64,000 nucleotides of DNA from contig CACXES010000141.1 in NCBI GenBank assembly GCA_902766745.1, forward strand, positions 1 through 64,000, given 5' to 3'. A program made the position numbers and the translations under genes. The notes under the pieces were generated by a model. The model did not search any database, had not been told where the DNA came from, and worked only from the letters and a program-made list of their open reading frames with translations. This stretch comes from an uncultured Ruminococcus sp. (GTDB lineage Bacteria > Bacillota > Clostridia > Monoglobales > Monoglobaceae). Shown here in pieces: positions 1 to 8,128 of this stretch (positions are counted from its first letter, which is position 1; each line of letters opens with the position of its first letter).

Positions 1-155
1 ACTGTATGGGCGCAGGGCAATTATTCAATAAAATTATTTCGGATTTATAATACGTTCAATGCTAATGTGTGGGGCAAACGGAGAAAATAAGCCATATAAA
101 ACATCAAAATATCCCTATTTTACTCGGTTTTTCGCATTTTGCAATTGGCAAAAAA
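1..155. repeat. Interspersed inverted-repeat element, copy A (cut by window edge)
   Basis: Positions 30-46 carry the 17-bp arm AAAATTATTTCGGATTT, preceded by GGGCAATTATTCAATA. Positions 1-46 match the right part of the element at about 50708-50754. The flank at 47-155 (CGGAGAAAATAAGCC, ATATCCCTATTTTAC, TTTTCGCATTTTGCAA) matches the reverse complement of 31837-31934. This is the right portion of a multi-copy element whose left portion lies outside the window. It occupies all of the space before rhaA. No gene is visible in it. Confidence 0.8.
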
Positions 156-182
156 TTAACATATATAAAGGAGTAAATGAAA

Positions 183-1430
183 ATGAGCAGATACGAAGAA
201 GCAAAAAAGAAATTCGCTGCACTCGGCGTGGACACCGATGCGGCTATGGAGAGGCTTAAGACTGCGCCTGTGTCAATTCACTGCTGGCAGGGCGACGATG
301 TTATCGGCTTTGACCATGACGGCCCTCTGACGGGCGGAATACAAACCACGGGTAACTACCCCGGAAAGGCAACCACGCCGGAGCAGCTGATGTCGGATTT
401 CGATAAGGCGATATCCTTCTGTCCCGGAGCAAAGAAGCTGAATCTTCACGCTTGCTATGCAATATTTGAGGACGGTGAGTTTGTCGACAGAGATAAAATA
501 GAGCCGAAGCATTTTGCAAAGTGGGTGGAGTTTGCAAAGGAGAGGGGCTTGGGACTTGATTTTAATCCAACCTTCTTCTCACACGATAAGGTCAAGGACG
601 GACTTACCCTGTCAAGCCCCGATGAGGAAACGAGAAAGTTCTGGATTGAGCACGGCAAGGCGTGCATAAGAATTTCGCAGTATTTTGCAGAGGAGACAGG
701 TGTTCCCTGTGTTATGAACATCTGGACAGGTGACGGCTACAAGGATATTCCCGCAGACAGAATGGGCCCGAGAATGAGATATAAGGAATCAATCGAAGAA
801 ATTCTTTCCGAGCCGTACGATAAGGATAAGGTTAAGCCCTGTGTCGAATCGAAGGTGTTCGGTATCGGCGTTGAGTCCTTCACCGCCGGAAGTGCGGAGT
901 TCTCGCTTACCTTTGCGGCGACCCATGATGGCTGCCTGCCGCTTATGGACAACGGTCACTACCACCCCACCGAGGTTGTATCGGATAAAATTCCGGCACT
1001 GTTGTGCTTCTTCCCGGAGATTGCACTGCATATCACAAGGGGCGTAAGATGGGATTCCGACCATGTTGTCCTCTATGATGATGAAACACGAGAGATGGCA
1101 AAGGAAATCGTTCGCTGTGACGCCCTTGACCGTGTGTATATGGCACTTGACTACTTTGATGCAAGCATTAACAGAGTTGCCGCATGGGTTGTGGGAGTAC
1201 GAAGCTGGCAGAGAGCGCTGCTCACCGCTATGTGTACCCCGAACGAGACGCTCAAAAAGCTTCAGGATGAGAACCGTCTGACAGAGCTTATGGTAAAGCA
1301 GGAGGAGGTAAAAATGCTTCCTTGGGGCGATATCTGGGACGAATACTGCGCACGCTGCGGCGTTGCCAAGGACGGCGAATGGTTCGACGAGGTTATGAAA
1401 TACGAAAAGGATGTACTTCTGAAAAGATAA
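183..1430 (+). CDS. rhaA: L-rhamnose isomerase
   Basis: Cytoplasmic metal-dependent (Mn) aldose-ketose isomerase that converts L-rhamnose to L-rhamnulose, the first step of rhamnose catabolism. At 415 aa it matches the RhaA family length (about 417-419) end to end, with the typical N-terminal stretch VSIHCWQGDDV and the GGIQTTGNYPG loop. The metal-site segments LDFNPTFFSH, FAATHDG and the WDSDHVV stretch are intact. ATG codons occur at 177 and 183. The Shine-Dalgarno AAAGGAG at 167-173 lies 3 nt from the first and 9 nt from the second, so 183 is preferred. No other rhamnose gene (kinase, aldolase, regulator) follows; any partners would lie to the left of the window. A strong terminator follows directly. 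Confidence 0.96.
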   Translation: MSRYEEAKKKFAALGVDTDAAMERLKTAPVSIHCWQGDDVIGFDHDGPLTGGIQTTGNYPGKATTPEQLMSDFDKAISFCPGAKKLNLHACYAIFEDGEFVDRDKIEPKHFAKWVEFAKERGLGLDFNPTFFSHDKVKDGLTLSSPDEETRKFWIEHGKACIRISQYFAEETGVPCVMNIWTGDGYKDIPADRMGPRMRYKESIEEILSEPYDKDKVKPCVESKVFGIGVESFTAGSAEFSLTFAATHDGCLPLMDNGHYHPTEVVSDKIPALLCFFPEIALHITRGVRWDSDHVVLYDDETREMAKEIVRCDALDRVYMALDYFDASINRVAAWVVGVRSWQRALLTAMCTPNETLKKLQDENRLTELMVKQEEVKMLPWGDIWDEYCARCGVAKDGEWFDEVMKYEKDVLLKR

Positions 1431-1436
1431 TGATAA

Positions 1437-1466
1437 AAGGCTCGGCACCGCATGGTGCCGAGCCTT
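1437..1466. terminator. Bidirectional intrinsic terminator between rhaA and typA
   Basis: Perfect 13-bp stem AAGGCTCGGCACC / GGTGCCGAGCCTT with a 4-nt loop GCAT. It lies between the convergent stops of rhaA (1430) and typA (1491) and is flanked by short T-rich and A-rich stretches, so it can serve both genes. Confidence 0.85.
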
Positions 1467-1490
1467 AACTGCTTTTGAAGCCTGACATTT

Positions 1491-3314
1491 TTATTTGTTA
1501 TTGTGTGCGTTTGCCTTGGCACGGAGCTGATTGTTCAAAATGCGCTTTCTCAGGCGCAGACTCTCCGGGGTTACCTCCAAAAGCTCATCGTCCGCCAGAA
1601 ATTCAAGACAACCCTCAAGGCTCAGTATCTGCGGCGGAATAAGCCTGAGCGCCTCGTCACTTCCCGAGGCACGGGTGTTCGTAAGCTGCTTCTTCTTGCA
1701 GACATTTACGTTTATATCCTCACCCTTGGGCGAAAAGCCTACGATCATACCCTCGTACACCTGTGTGCCCGGGGTTATAAACATTGTTCCGCGATCCTGA
1801 ATCTTAAATATTCCGTAGCCGACAGCTTCACCGGTATCGAAGGATACGAGTGATCCGGTGTGGCGGCGAGTTATCTCACCCTTGAACGGCTTATAGCTGT
1901 CAAAAACCGAATTCATTATTCCTTCGCCGCGGGTATCGGTCAAAAATTCACTTCTGTAGCCCAAAAGACCGCGGGCAGGTATCAGATATTCAAGCTTCAT
2001 ACGTCCGCCCTGAGGTGCCATGGAAATAAGGTCGCCCTTACGCTCGCCCATCTTCTCCATAACGGAACCCATGGATTCCTCCGGAACGTCAATATAAAGC
2101 CTTTCGATAGGCTCGCACCGCTGACCGTCTATTTCCTTATACAAAACCTTTGGAGTGCTGACCGAAAATTCATAGCCCTCGCGGCGCATGGTTTCAATCA
2201 GTATTGATATATGCATTTCGCCCCTGCCGGCAACGCGGAAGCTGTCGGTTGTCTCGCCCTCCTCAACTCGGAGCGAGACATCCTTTAAAAGCTCACGCAT
2301 TAAGCGGTCGCGAAGCTGACGGGAGGTGACAAACTTCCCCTCTCTGCCGGCAAACGGACTGTCGTTGACAGAGAAGGTCATTTCGATTGTCGGCTCGCTT
2401 ATCTTCACAAAGGGCAGCGGCTCGGGATGCTCAACATCGGTTATTGTGTCGCCGATAGTAATGTCGGGTACGCCCGAAAAGCATACAATATCGCCGACCG
2501 TTGCCTTGCTGACAGGAGTCTTGCCCAGACCGTCAATCTGATATATATTCACAATCTTGGACTTATACGGCTCGTGCTTGCCGTGGTAGTCGCATACCAT
2601 GATTTCGCTGTTTTTGTCAAGATTTCCGCGCTCTATTCTGCCTATGGCGATTCTGCCGACATAGTCGTTATAATCTATGGAAGACACAAGCATCTGGAGC
2701 GGTGCGGTCTCATCGCCCTCCGGCGCAGGAATATAATTCTTTATGGTCTCGAACAAAACCTTGAGATCCTTTGCGTCATCATATGGAGAAAGAGATGCGG
2801 TGCCCGACCTTCCGGAGCAGAATATAACCGGGCTTTCAAGCTGCTCGTCATTGGCATCAAGCTCAATGAGCAAATCGAGTATTTCGTCGGGAACCTCGTC
2901 AAGCCTTGCGTCGGGGCGGTCGATTTTGTTTACGACAATAATTACCCTGTGGCGCATCTCCAAAGCCTTCTGAAGTACAAATCTCGTCTGGGGCATAGGC
3001 CCCTCGGCGGCGTCAATCAGTAAAATAACGCCGTTCACCATTTTAAGGATACGCTCTACCTCACCGCTGAAGTCGGCGTGACCGGGTGTGTCTATGATAT
3101 TCATCTTTATATTTTCGTAATACACGGAGGTGTTCTTGGCGAGAATCGTAATTCCACGCTCACGCTCCAAGTCATTGTTGTCCATAACTCTCTCTTCGAC
3201 AACCTGATTTTCGCGGTAAACTCCGCCCTGCTTAAGCATTTCGTCGACCAGGGTGGTCTTTCCGTGGTCAACGTGGGCGATAATCGCAATGTTTCTCAAA
3301 TCTTCTCTTTTCAT
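1491..3314 (-). CDS. typA: Translational GTPase TypA/BipA
   Basis: Ribosome-associated elongation-factor-like GTPase implicated in ribosome assembly and stress or low-temperature growth. The 607-aa length is typical. The P-loop AHVDHGKTT is at residues 13-21, followed by the switch region RERGITI, then DTPGHADF and NKIDRPDA, the EF-G-like domains, and the BipA-specific C-terminal part (RGLLGYRSEFLTDTRGEG). Residues could be read further upstream from a TTG at 3398, but that segment holds the promoter. The ATG at 3314 has GAGG at good spacing and begins the conserved MKREDLRNIAI. Transcribed alone; it converges on rhaA. Confidence 0.97.
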   Translation of the reverse strand: MKREDLRNIAIIAHVDHGKTTLVDEMLKQGGVYRENQVVEERVMDNNDLERERGITILAKNTSVYYENIKMNIIDTPGHADFSGEVERILKMVNGVILLIDAAEGPMPQTRFVLQKALEMRHRVIIVVNKIDRPDARLDEVPDEILDLLIELDANDEQLESPVIFCSGRSGTASLSPYDDAKDLKVLFETIKNYIPAPEGDETAPLQMLVSSIDYNDYVGRIAIGRIERGNLDKNSEIMVCDYHGKHEPYKSKIVNIYQIDGLGKTPVSKATVGDIVCFSGVPDITIGDTITDVEHPEPLPFVKISEPTIEMTFSVNDSPFAGREGKFVTSRQLRDRLMRELLKDVSLRVEEGETTDSFRVAGRGEMHISILIETMRREGYEFSVSTPKVLYKEIDGQRCEPIERLYIDVPEESMGSVMEKMGERKGDLISMAPQGGRMKLEYLIPARGLLGYRSEFLTDTRGEGIMNSVFDSYKPFKGEITRRHTGSLVSFDTGEAVGYGIFKIQDRGTMFITPGTQVYEGMIVGFSPKGEDINVNVCKKKQLTNTRASGSDEALRLIPPQILSLEGCLEFLADDELLEVTPESLRLRKRILNNQLRAKANAHNNK

Positions 3315-3348
3315 ATTTAATACCTCATTCTGTTTAGTCAACTGATAA

Positions 3349-3377
3349 AGTATACCACAAAACATGATTCTTGTAAA
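3349..3377 (-). promoter_or_regulatory. Sigma-A type promoter of typA
   Basis: On the minus strand a TTTACA -35 box (3372-3377) is separated by 17 nt from a TATACT -10 box (3349-3354), about 35 nt upstream of the typA start codon. Confidence 0.65.
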
Positions 3378-3426
3378 GGTCAATATAACTAAAATCAACC
3401 GTGCTGCGGTCGGAATTTATACGTCA

Positions 3427-3501
3427 TTACAGCATAACGGCAAGGCTTGAGCCGACTTTTTCGTCGATTCTTAAGGAACAGCCGTAATGCTTGTGCAACA
3501 T
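3427..3501 (-). pseudogene. Short remnant resembling a histidine-kinase C-terminal tail
   Basis: A 24-codon minus-strand reading frame encodes LHKHYGCSLRIDEKVGSSL, ending at a stop at 3427-3429. It loosely resembles the G2-box end of sensor kinase ATPase domains (LHGGxLxIxSxxGxGTxF). An in-frame stop lies just upstream of the ATG and no kinase is encoded, so if it is real it is only a relic. Apart from this and two promoters, 3378-3747 is AT-rich and shows no gene. Confidence 0.2.
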
Positions 3502-3595
3502 TACAAGAAAATTTGATATTTTTCGGTAATATTATTCAAAAAAATCATAGCTATCTTATACAAAAAACGCGAGGTTATTTACCTTTTAATAGGTG

Positions 3596-3624
3596 TTTAC
3601 AGAGAATTAATGTAAGTTTATAAT
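3596..3624 (+). promoter_or_regulatory. Promoter upstream of the GT2 glycosyltransferase
   Basis: TTTACA (3596-3601), a 17-nt spacer, then a perfect TATAAT (3619-3624). The start codon of the next gene is at 3748, leaving an AT-rich leader of about 120 nt. Confidence 0.6.
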
Positions 3625-3747
3625 TTATTTATAAATTGTTTATATTATATTTATATTTTCAGTATATAAAGAGAATATATATGTTGTAAAATATTTCTCA
3701 AATAAAATATTTAAGGTTGGGCTGCACGTCAGTCAAGGGGAGAAGAT

Positions 3748-5013
3748 ATGAAAGCAATTATTATTTTTAACTGTGTTATTTCGGTTATCTTTACGTTGTG
3801 CTATGCGTATCAGTTTTTTTACATCTTTGTCGGGCTGCTGAAGAAGCCTCTGACATTTATTGCAAAGCGCAGGCATCGTTTCGCCGTGGTGATTTCCGCA
3901 CGAAACGAGAGTGGAGTTATAGGGAATCTGATTCAGAGCATCAGAGCGCAGAAGTATCCGAGTGAGCTTGTGGATATATTTGTTGTGGCTGATAACTGCA
4001 CAGATAATACGGCACAGGTCGCACGTGATGCAGGAGCCATAGTGTATGAGCGTTTTAACCGCGAGCAGGTCGGAAAGGGGTATGCTCTCGATTGGATGTT
4101 CAAGATTATAGAGGAAAAGCACGCCGATAAGAATTATGAGGGCTATATCATATTTGATGCGGATAACGTTCTGGATGAAAACTACATCGAAGAGATGAAC
4201 AAGGTTTTCGACAACGGCTATCGTATTATTACAAGCTACAGAAATTCCAAGAACTATGATACAAACTGGATTACGGCAGGATATTCACTGTGGTTTCTCC
4301 GTGAGGCAAGGTACTTAAACAATGCCAGGATGCAGCTCCATACAAGCTGTGCCATATCGGGGACTGGCTTTTTGGTCAGTGCCGAGGTAATCCGCGAAAA
4401 CGACGGCTGGATTCATCATCTTTTGACCGAGGATATTGAGTTCACTACGGACAGCATTATCCACGGCGAGAAAATCGGCTATTGTGCAAAGGCGATTTTG
4501 TATGATGAACAGCCGACAACCCTAAAACAGTCATATACACAAAGGCTCAGATGGGCGAAGGGCTTCTATCAGGTTTTCAGCAACTACGGCGGAAAGCTGT
4601 TTAAGGGCATATTAAAGGGAAGCTTTTCTTGCTATGATATGCTTATGACAATAATGCCGGCAATGCTTTTGACGCTGTGCAGCATTGCCATAAATGCGGT
4701 TGCGATACCCGTGGGACTTATAAACCATTCGCCGGAGCTTCCGACGCTTATTGTTACGCTTTTACAGACAATAGGAAACTTTTATGCGATGTTCTTCCTT
4801 TTGGGAGTTATAACGACAATTACGGAATGGGATCAGATTCACTGCAGCAAGCCGAAGAAGATACTTTATCTCTTCACGTTCCCGCTGTTTATGCTGACAT
4901 ATGTTCCGATTGCGGTTATTGCTCTCTTCCGTAAGATCGAATGGAAGCCGATAAATCATTCCGTTTCAAAGTCGGTAAGCGAAATCTGCGGCCATGCGGA
5001 GGTTAGCGAGTAG
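3748..5013 (+). CDS. Membrane-bound glycosyltransferase family 2 protein
   Basis: Processive-type GT2 enzyme expected to move sugar from a nucleotide donor on the cytoplasmic face of the membrane, for example for exopolysaccharide or envelope glycan. The 421-aa protein has an N-terminal membrane helix (residues about 5-30). The GT-A domain starts at FAVVISARNESGVI, with the metal-binding D137-A-D139, T227-E-D229 as catalytic-base region, and Q265-R-L-R-W269, the QxxRW acceptor motif. Two to four more helices follow (about residues 300-395). It lies near poly-N-acetylglucosamine or cellulose synthase-like enzymes, but no partner gene (deacetylase, BcsB, PilZ) is nearby, so the product is unknown. 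The SD is AGGGGAGAAG. It stands alone with its own promoter and terminator. Confidence 0.88.
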   Translation: MKAIIIFNCVISVIFTLCYAYQFFYIFVGLLKKPLTFIAKRRHRFAVVISARNESGVIGNLIQSIRAQKYPSELVDIFVVADNCTDNTAQVARDAGAIVYERFNREQVGKGYALDWMFKIIEEKHADKNYEGYIIFDADNVLDENYIEEMNKVFDNGYRIITSYRNSKNYDTNWITAGYSLWFLREARYLNNARMQLHTSCAISGTGFLVSAEVIRENDGWIHHLLTEDIEFTTDSIIHGEKIGYCAKAILYDEQPTTLKQSYTQRLRWAKGFYQVFSNYGGKLFKGILKGSFSCYDMLMTIMPAMLLTLCSIAINAVAIPVGLINHSPELPTLIVTLLQTIGNFYAMFFLLGVITTITEWDQIHCSKPKKILYLFTFPLFMLTYVPIAVIALFRKIEWKPINHSVSKSVSEICGHAEVSE

Positions 5014-5069
5014 ACCTTGCGGCAGTGCGGACTTTGGCGGTCTGTACATAAGTTAATACTGAACATAGG

Positions 5070-5105
5070 AAATCTTTCCTGCTGCGGCAGGAAAGATTTT
5101 TATTT
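5070..5105 (+). terminator. Intrinsic terminator after the GT2 gene
   Basis: Perfect 13-bp stem AAATCTTTCCTGC / GCAGGAAAGATTT (5070-5099) with a TGCG loop, followed by TTTATTT. Confidence 0.85.
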
Positions 5106-5173
5106 ATGCTCCTAACTACGCACATGTGACGGGAGAGCGTGCATATACTTTTTAAAGATAATTATTAAAACCT

Positions 5174-5203
5174 CTTGACAACTGTCCGTTCGGCAGGCAT
5201 AAT
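5174..5203 (+). promoter_or_regulatory. Promoter with dyad-symmetric spacer
   Basis: TTGACA is followed by a 17-nt spacer and CATAAT. The spacer holds an imperfect palindrome, CTGTCCGTTCGGCAG, of the kind bound by TetR-type repressors. No adjacent regulator gene is present, so operator function is inference. It reads toward the small ORF at 5210 and the membrane-protein gene at 5433. Confidence 0.5.
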
Positions 5204-5209
5204 TATTAT

Positions 5210-5347
5210 ATGATAATTGCGAGTCTGTTAAGGAGCGTGTTCGGTGTCCCCGTCGACCATTCCTTAACAGACATACTGAAAAGAGTTGATGAGCTATGGG
5301 TATCGGATCGGAAAGATTTCGATGAAAGAGAAGACGATTTTATTTGA
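5210..5347 (+). CDS. Possible 45-aa ORF of unknown function
   Basis: An uninterrupted frame from ATG 5210 to TGA 5345-5347 encodes a mixed hydrophobic then charged peptide beginning MIIASLLRSVFGV and ending REDDFI. The ATG would lie at or next to the predicted transcription start and no Shine-Dalgarno is visible, so translation would be leaderless. A 12-bp inverted repeat lies inside it. I do not recognise it; it could be the relic of a larger gene or chance. Confidence 0.2.
   Translation: MIIASLLRSVFGVPVDHSLTDILKRVDELWVSDRKDFDEREDDFI
5223..5272 (+). other. 12-bp perfect inverted repeat at the start of a transcript
   Basis: GTCTGTTAAGGA (5223-5234) and TCCTTAACAGAC (5261-5272) are exact reverse complements separated by 26 nt. 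The predicted RNA hairpin begins about 13 nt after the promoter's likely start site. No T-run follows, so it is not a terminator. Confidence 0.55.
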
Positions 5348-5432
5348 AAAGCCGGTTTGACGGATTTTGATGTAAAATTAAAATAAAAATTAAAATTAAA
5401 AAGAAAGTTAAAATGAAAAGGAAGGATTTTGT

Positions 5433-5654
5433 ATGATTACATTATTTATTATAGGTATGATTGTGTTTACGGTGAAGCTTGTTTGTTTCGCATTTAAAGC
5501 CGCATGGGGAATCACAAAAGTTGTGCTTTTTGTAATTGGGATTCCCGCACTGCTGGTTGTGTTGTTCATTGCCGGATTGGTATACCTTGCGATGCCCCTA
5601 TTAATCCTTGCGCTGTTGGCGGTGTTTCTTTGGTCGATTTTGAAAGGAAATTAA
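5433..5654 (+). CDS. Small hydrophobic membrane protein (73 aa)
   Basis: Almost entirely hydrophobic 73-aa product with two or three predicted membrane helices (residues about 3-20, 26-48, 50-70) and a short basic end KGN. A good Shine-Dalgarno (AAAAGGAAGG) precedes the ATG. I do not recognise a family. It lies upstream of a two-component system and small envelope proteins on the same strand, which suggests an envelope-related role, by position only. Confidence 0.6.
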   Translation: MITLFIIGMIVFTVKLVCFAFKAAWGITKVVLFVIGIPALLVVLFIAGLVYLAMPLLILALLAVFLWSILKGN

Positions 5655-5670
5655 GAATATAAGTGAATAA

Positions 5671-5766
5671 TACAAGCTTGCGCGGATTGATGCGGAAAAT
5701 AAAACCGTGTCGTTCCATGCAACTGACAACGGCAAAATAATTAGTGAAGCAGAACCTATAAAATAA
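5671..5766 (+). pseudogene. Gene fragment with coding-like frame
   Basis: The stretch between the 73-aa protein and the sensor kinase contains an open frame without a start codon. It reads KLARIDAENKTVSFHATDNG and ends EAEPIK before TAA at 5764. The composition looks like a real soluble domain end. It is bounded by an in-frame stop upstream (5668), so it is probably the 3' remnant of a deleted gene. Family not recognised. Confidence 0.25.
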
Positions 5767-5842
5767 ACACATTTGACTGCATTATTCGCCTGTTTTACAG
5801 AATCAATATCGTGTATCATATATGAAAAGGAAGTGAACGCAT

Positions 5843-7150
5843 ATGATGAGAATGGAAATAGCCTTGATTTTGGTTTTGGTTTTCGTCGCATTTATGTATT
5901 TTGGCGCAGACAGAAGAAATACCCCTCTGCACAAAACCTTTTCGGCACTGCTGATTATAACGCCGCTGCATCTTGCATTTGATGCCGCAACAGTTTATAC
6001 GGTAAATCACTTAGAAACTGTGCCGCCGTTTTTAAATGAAATTCTGCACAGGCTGTTTATCGGTACAATGGTGATTGTTGTATATTTATTTTACAGATAC
6101 ATTTCCATTTTGGTTGAGGAGGAAACAAAAAAGCCTGTACGCTTTCACCTTGCGGCAAGAATTTATTTGATTTTGGCAGAGCTTGAGACATTGCTTTTGC
6201 CCGTTCATTATGCGGTCACGGAAAAGGGAAATTATTCGGATGGTATTCATGTATCGGTCTGCTACATAAGCACTGCGTTTTATCTGTTTCTGTGCCTGTG
6301 GCTGCTGCTTAAAAACCGCAAGCAAATGGATAGGAAAAAGAAAGCGGCAATCGGTGTGGCACTCGTTATTGAGGGTATCGTTTCGGTTTTGCAGGCAATA
6401 AATCCCACCTGGCTGATTTCCGGAATGGGTATTACCCTGATGACGCTTGCCTTTTATTTAACTCTGGAAAATCCGGACATACTGCGTGCGGAGCTTACGG
6501 AACAGAAAATGTCCATGCTCTACTTAAAAAGTCAGGTAAATCCTCACTTTCTGTACAATACCCTTGATACAATCCGTATTCAGGCGCAGCTTAACGGCGA
6601 TAAAACAACGGCTGATTCACTTATGCGGTTATCCGACTTCTTTCGCCTTAGCATCAAGACGGACAAACAAATGACAGCCTTGGAGAATGAAACGGAGCTT
6701 TCGGATGCATACATGGAGCTGATGTGCTGCCGCTATCCCGAGCTTGAATACAGCTGTGACATTGATCCCGATTTGGGCGACGCATCGGTACCGAATTTTA
6801 TTCTTCAGCCGATTATCGAAAACAGCCTTCTTCATGGGCTTAAAAACAAAGGCTACCGTGGAAATATAACGGTAACGGCTGAAAGATCAAATCATAAACA
6901 AGACTGCATTGAAATTGAGGTATCGGATACCGGCAGCGGATTTGGCGAAGGCGTGAAAAGAAGGATTGACGAAATGCTCTTGAATTACGACAAGGAGAAA
7001 CCGAAGACAGAAAGCATAGGCATATTAAATGTTCAAAAGCGCATAAAGCTTTTGTGCGGCAAGGAGTTTGGTTTAAGCTACACAGAGAATACAGGCGGCG
7101 GTGTAACCGCTCATATACGGTTGCCGCTCGTGCGGGAGGAATATAAATGA
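5843..7150 (+). CDS. Sensor histidine kinase, LytS/YesM-type catalytic core
   Basis: Inner-membrane sensor kinase of a two-component system. The first 210 residues or so hold six or seven hydrophobic helices with no large extracellular loop, so the signal is probably sensed within or at the membrane. The His_kinase domain (Pfam His_kinase type, not HisKA) carries SQVNPHFLYNTLDTI with phospho-acceptor His235. The ATPase domain has the N-box QPIIENSLLHG and G-box SDTGSGFGEG. Its stop overlaps the start of the response regulator (ATGA at 7147-7150), so the pair is translationally coupled. A second ATG at 5846 is an equally possible start; AAGGAAG precedes both. Confidence 0.92.
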   Translation: MMRMEIALILVLVFVAFMYFGADRRNTPLHKTFSALLIITPLHLAFDAATVYTVNHLETVPPFLNEILHRLFIGTMVIVVYLFYRYISILVEEETKKPVRFHLAARIYLILAELETLLLPVHYAVTEKGNYSDGIHVSVCYISTAFYLFLCLWLLLKNRKQMDRKKKAAIGVALVIEGIVSVLQAINPTWLISGMGITLMTLAFYLTLENPDILRAELTEQKMSMLYLKSQVNPHFLYNTLDTIRIQAQLNGDKTTADSLMRLSDFFRLSIKTDKQMTALENETELSDAYMELMCCRYPELEYSCDIDPDLGDASVPNFILQPIIENSLLHGLKNKGYRGNITVTAERSNHKQDCIEIEVSDTGSGFGEGVKRRIDEMLLNYDKEKPKTESIGILNVQKRIKLLCGKEFGLSYTENTGGGVTAHIRLPLVREEYK

Positions 7151-7899
7151 GAATGCTCAAGGTACTTTTGGTTGACGATGAAATTATGATCAGAGAAGGC
7201 TTTAAGCACCTGTTCGATTGGGATAGTCATGGCTGTGAGGTTGTCGGCGAGGCTGCGGACGGAATGGAGGCGTTGGGGCAAATTGATGCGCTCCTTCCGG
7301 ATATTGTGATTATGGACATAAATATTCCGATTATGAACGGGTTAAAGGTTATTGAGGTAAGCCGCATCAAGCATCCGGAAATTGCTTATGTAATTGTATC
7401 GGGATATGATGACTTCGAATATTGCCGTCAGGCTCTGCGGCTGCAAATTACGGATTATATCCTAAAGCCCGTAAACTATGAGGAATTTGGCAGCTGCATC
7501 GACAATCTGAAAATATCCATGTACGAGAATAAGGCAAATGCGCAGGCGGACTCCGAAAACCGGGAGGAGCGCATTATTTCCTCTATCACGCGGTATATGC
7601 AGGAGCATTTGTCGGAGGAGATCAGCCTATCCGTTTTGGCGGATGAGTTTCACCTAAATCCACAGTATATCAGTCAGCTGTTTAAAACCGAAATCGGCGT
7701 GGGGTTTCTTGCCTATCTTACAAATATACGCATAGAAAAGGCAAAAAAGCTGCTGCTTTCCACAGCCCTTTCCGTAACCGAAATATCATCGCTCGCAGGC
7801 TACAGTGATTACAGAGTTTTTACAAAGGTGTTTAAAAAGACGGAGGGTGTTACACCGTCGAAGTTCAGGCGGGAGTTTCTGGACAGAGATAAACTATAA
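7147..7899 (+). CDS. Response regulator with receiver and AraC-type DNA-binding domain (YesN-like)
   Basis: Cytoplasmic transcription factor, partner of the kinase just upstream. The receiver (residues 4-122) has the acidic pair D10-D11, phospho-acceptor D57 in IVIMDINIP, the switch Ser in VIVSGYDD and the Lys in YILKPVNYE. A short linker is followed by two helix-turn-helix motifs of the AraC type (about residues 145-245: LSVLADEFHLNPQYISQLFK and VTEISSLAGYSDYRVFTKVFK). Its targets may be the small envelope genes that follow on the same strand, but no operator was identified. Confidence 0.93.
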   Translation: MRMLKVLLVDDEIMIREGFKHLFDWDSHGCEVVGEAADGMEALGQIDALLPDIVIMDINIPIMNGLKVIEVSRIKHPEIAYVIVSGYDDFEYCRQALRLQITDYILKPVNYEEFGSCIDNLKISMYENKANAQADSENREERIISSITRYMQEHLSEEISLSVLADEFHLNPQYISQLFKTEIGVGFLAYLTNIRIEKAKKLLLSTALSVTEISSLAGYSDYRVFTKVFKKTEGVTPSKFRREFLDRDKL

Positions 7900-7990
7900 T
7901 ACTGACACATTTTTCTGCAAAATCTGCCTATAAATCCTACGCTGTATGTAATAAAATGTAAGTACAGAGATAAAAAGGAGTGAAAACATT

Positions 7991-8128
7991 ATGGGGACGC
8001 TTGCGATAATCATTATGTATGCGGCAATTATCGGTGTGATTTCAGCGGTCTGTTACTTTGTTGTTAAATCGGCTGTAAAAGCCGCCATAAAGGAATTTGA
8101 GGAGGAGAATGGATATGAAAAGAATTAA
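7991..8128 (+). CDS. Small single-pass membrane protein (45 aa), DUF6019-like
   Basis: A 45-aa product with one membrane helix (about residues 3-25) and a charged cytoplasmic tail (KAAIKEFEEENGYEKN). AAAAGGAG at ideal spacing precedes the ATG at 7991. It overlaps the start of the next gene by 14 nt, typical of translational coupling. The pattern (helix, then KAAIKE-type tail) resembles DUF6019 proteins found near envelope-stress genes; that assignment is from memory of the family and is tentative. Confidence 0.6.
   Translation: MGTLAIIIMYAAIIGVISAVCYFVVKSAVKAAIKEFEEENGYEKN

Noticed and set aside
789-1448. 219-codon open frame on the minus strand opposite rhaA
   Set aside because: It lies antisense to a fully conserved gene, lacks a ribosome site and its product resembles nothing; it is a codon-bias shadow.
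3748-5013. Cellulose synthase BcsA
   Set aside because: The GT2 core and QxxRW are shared, but there is no PilZ domain, the protein is much shorter and no bcs gene is adjacent.
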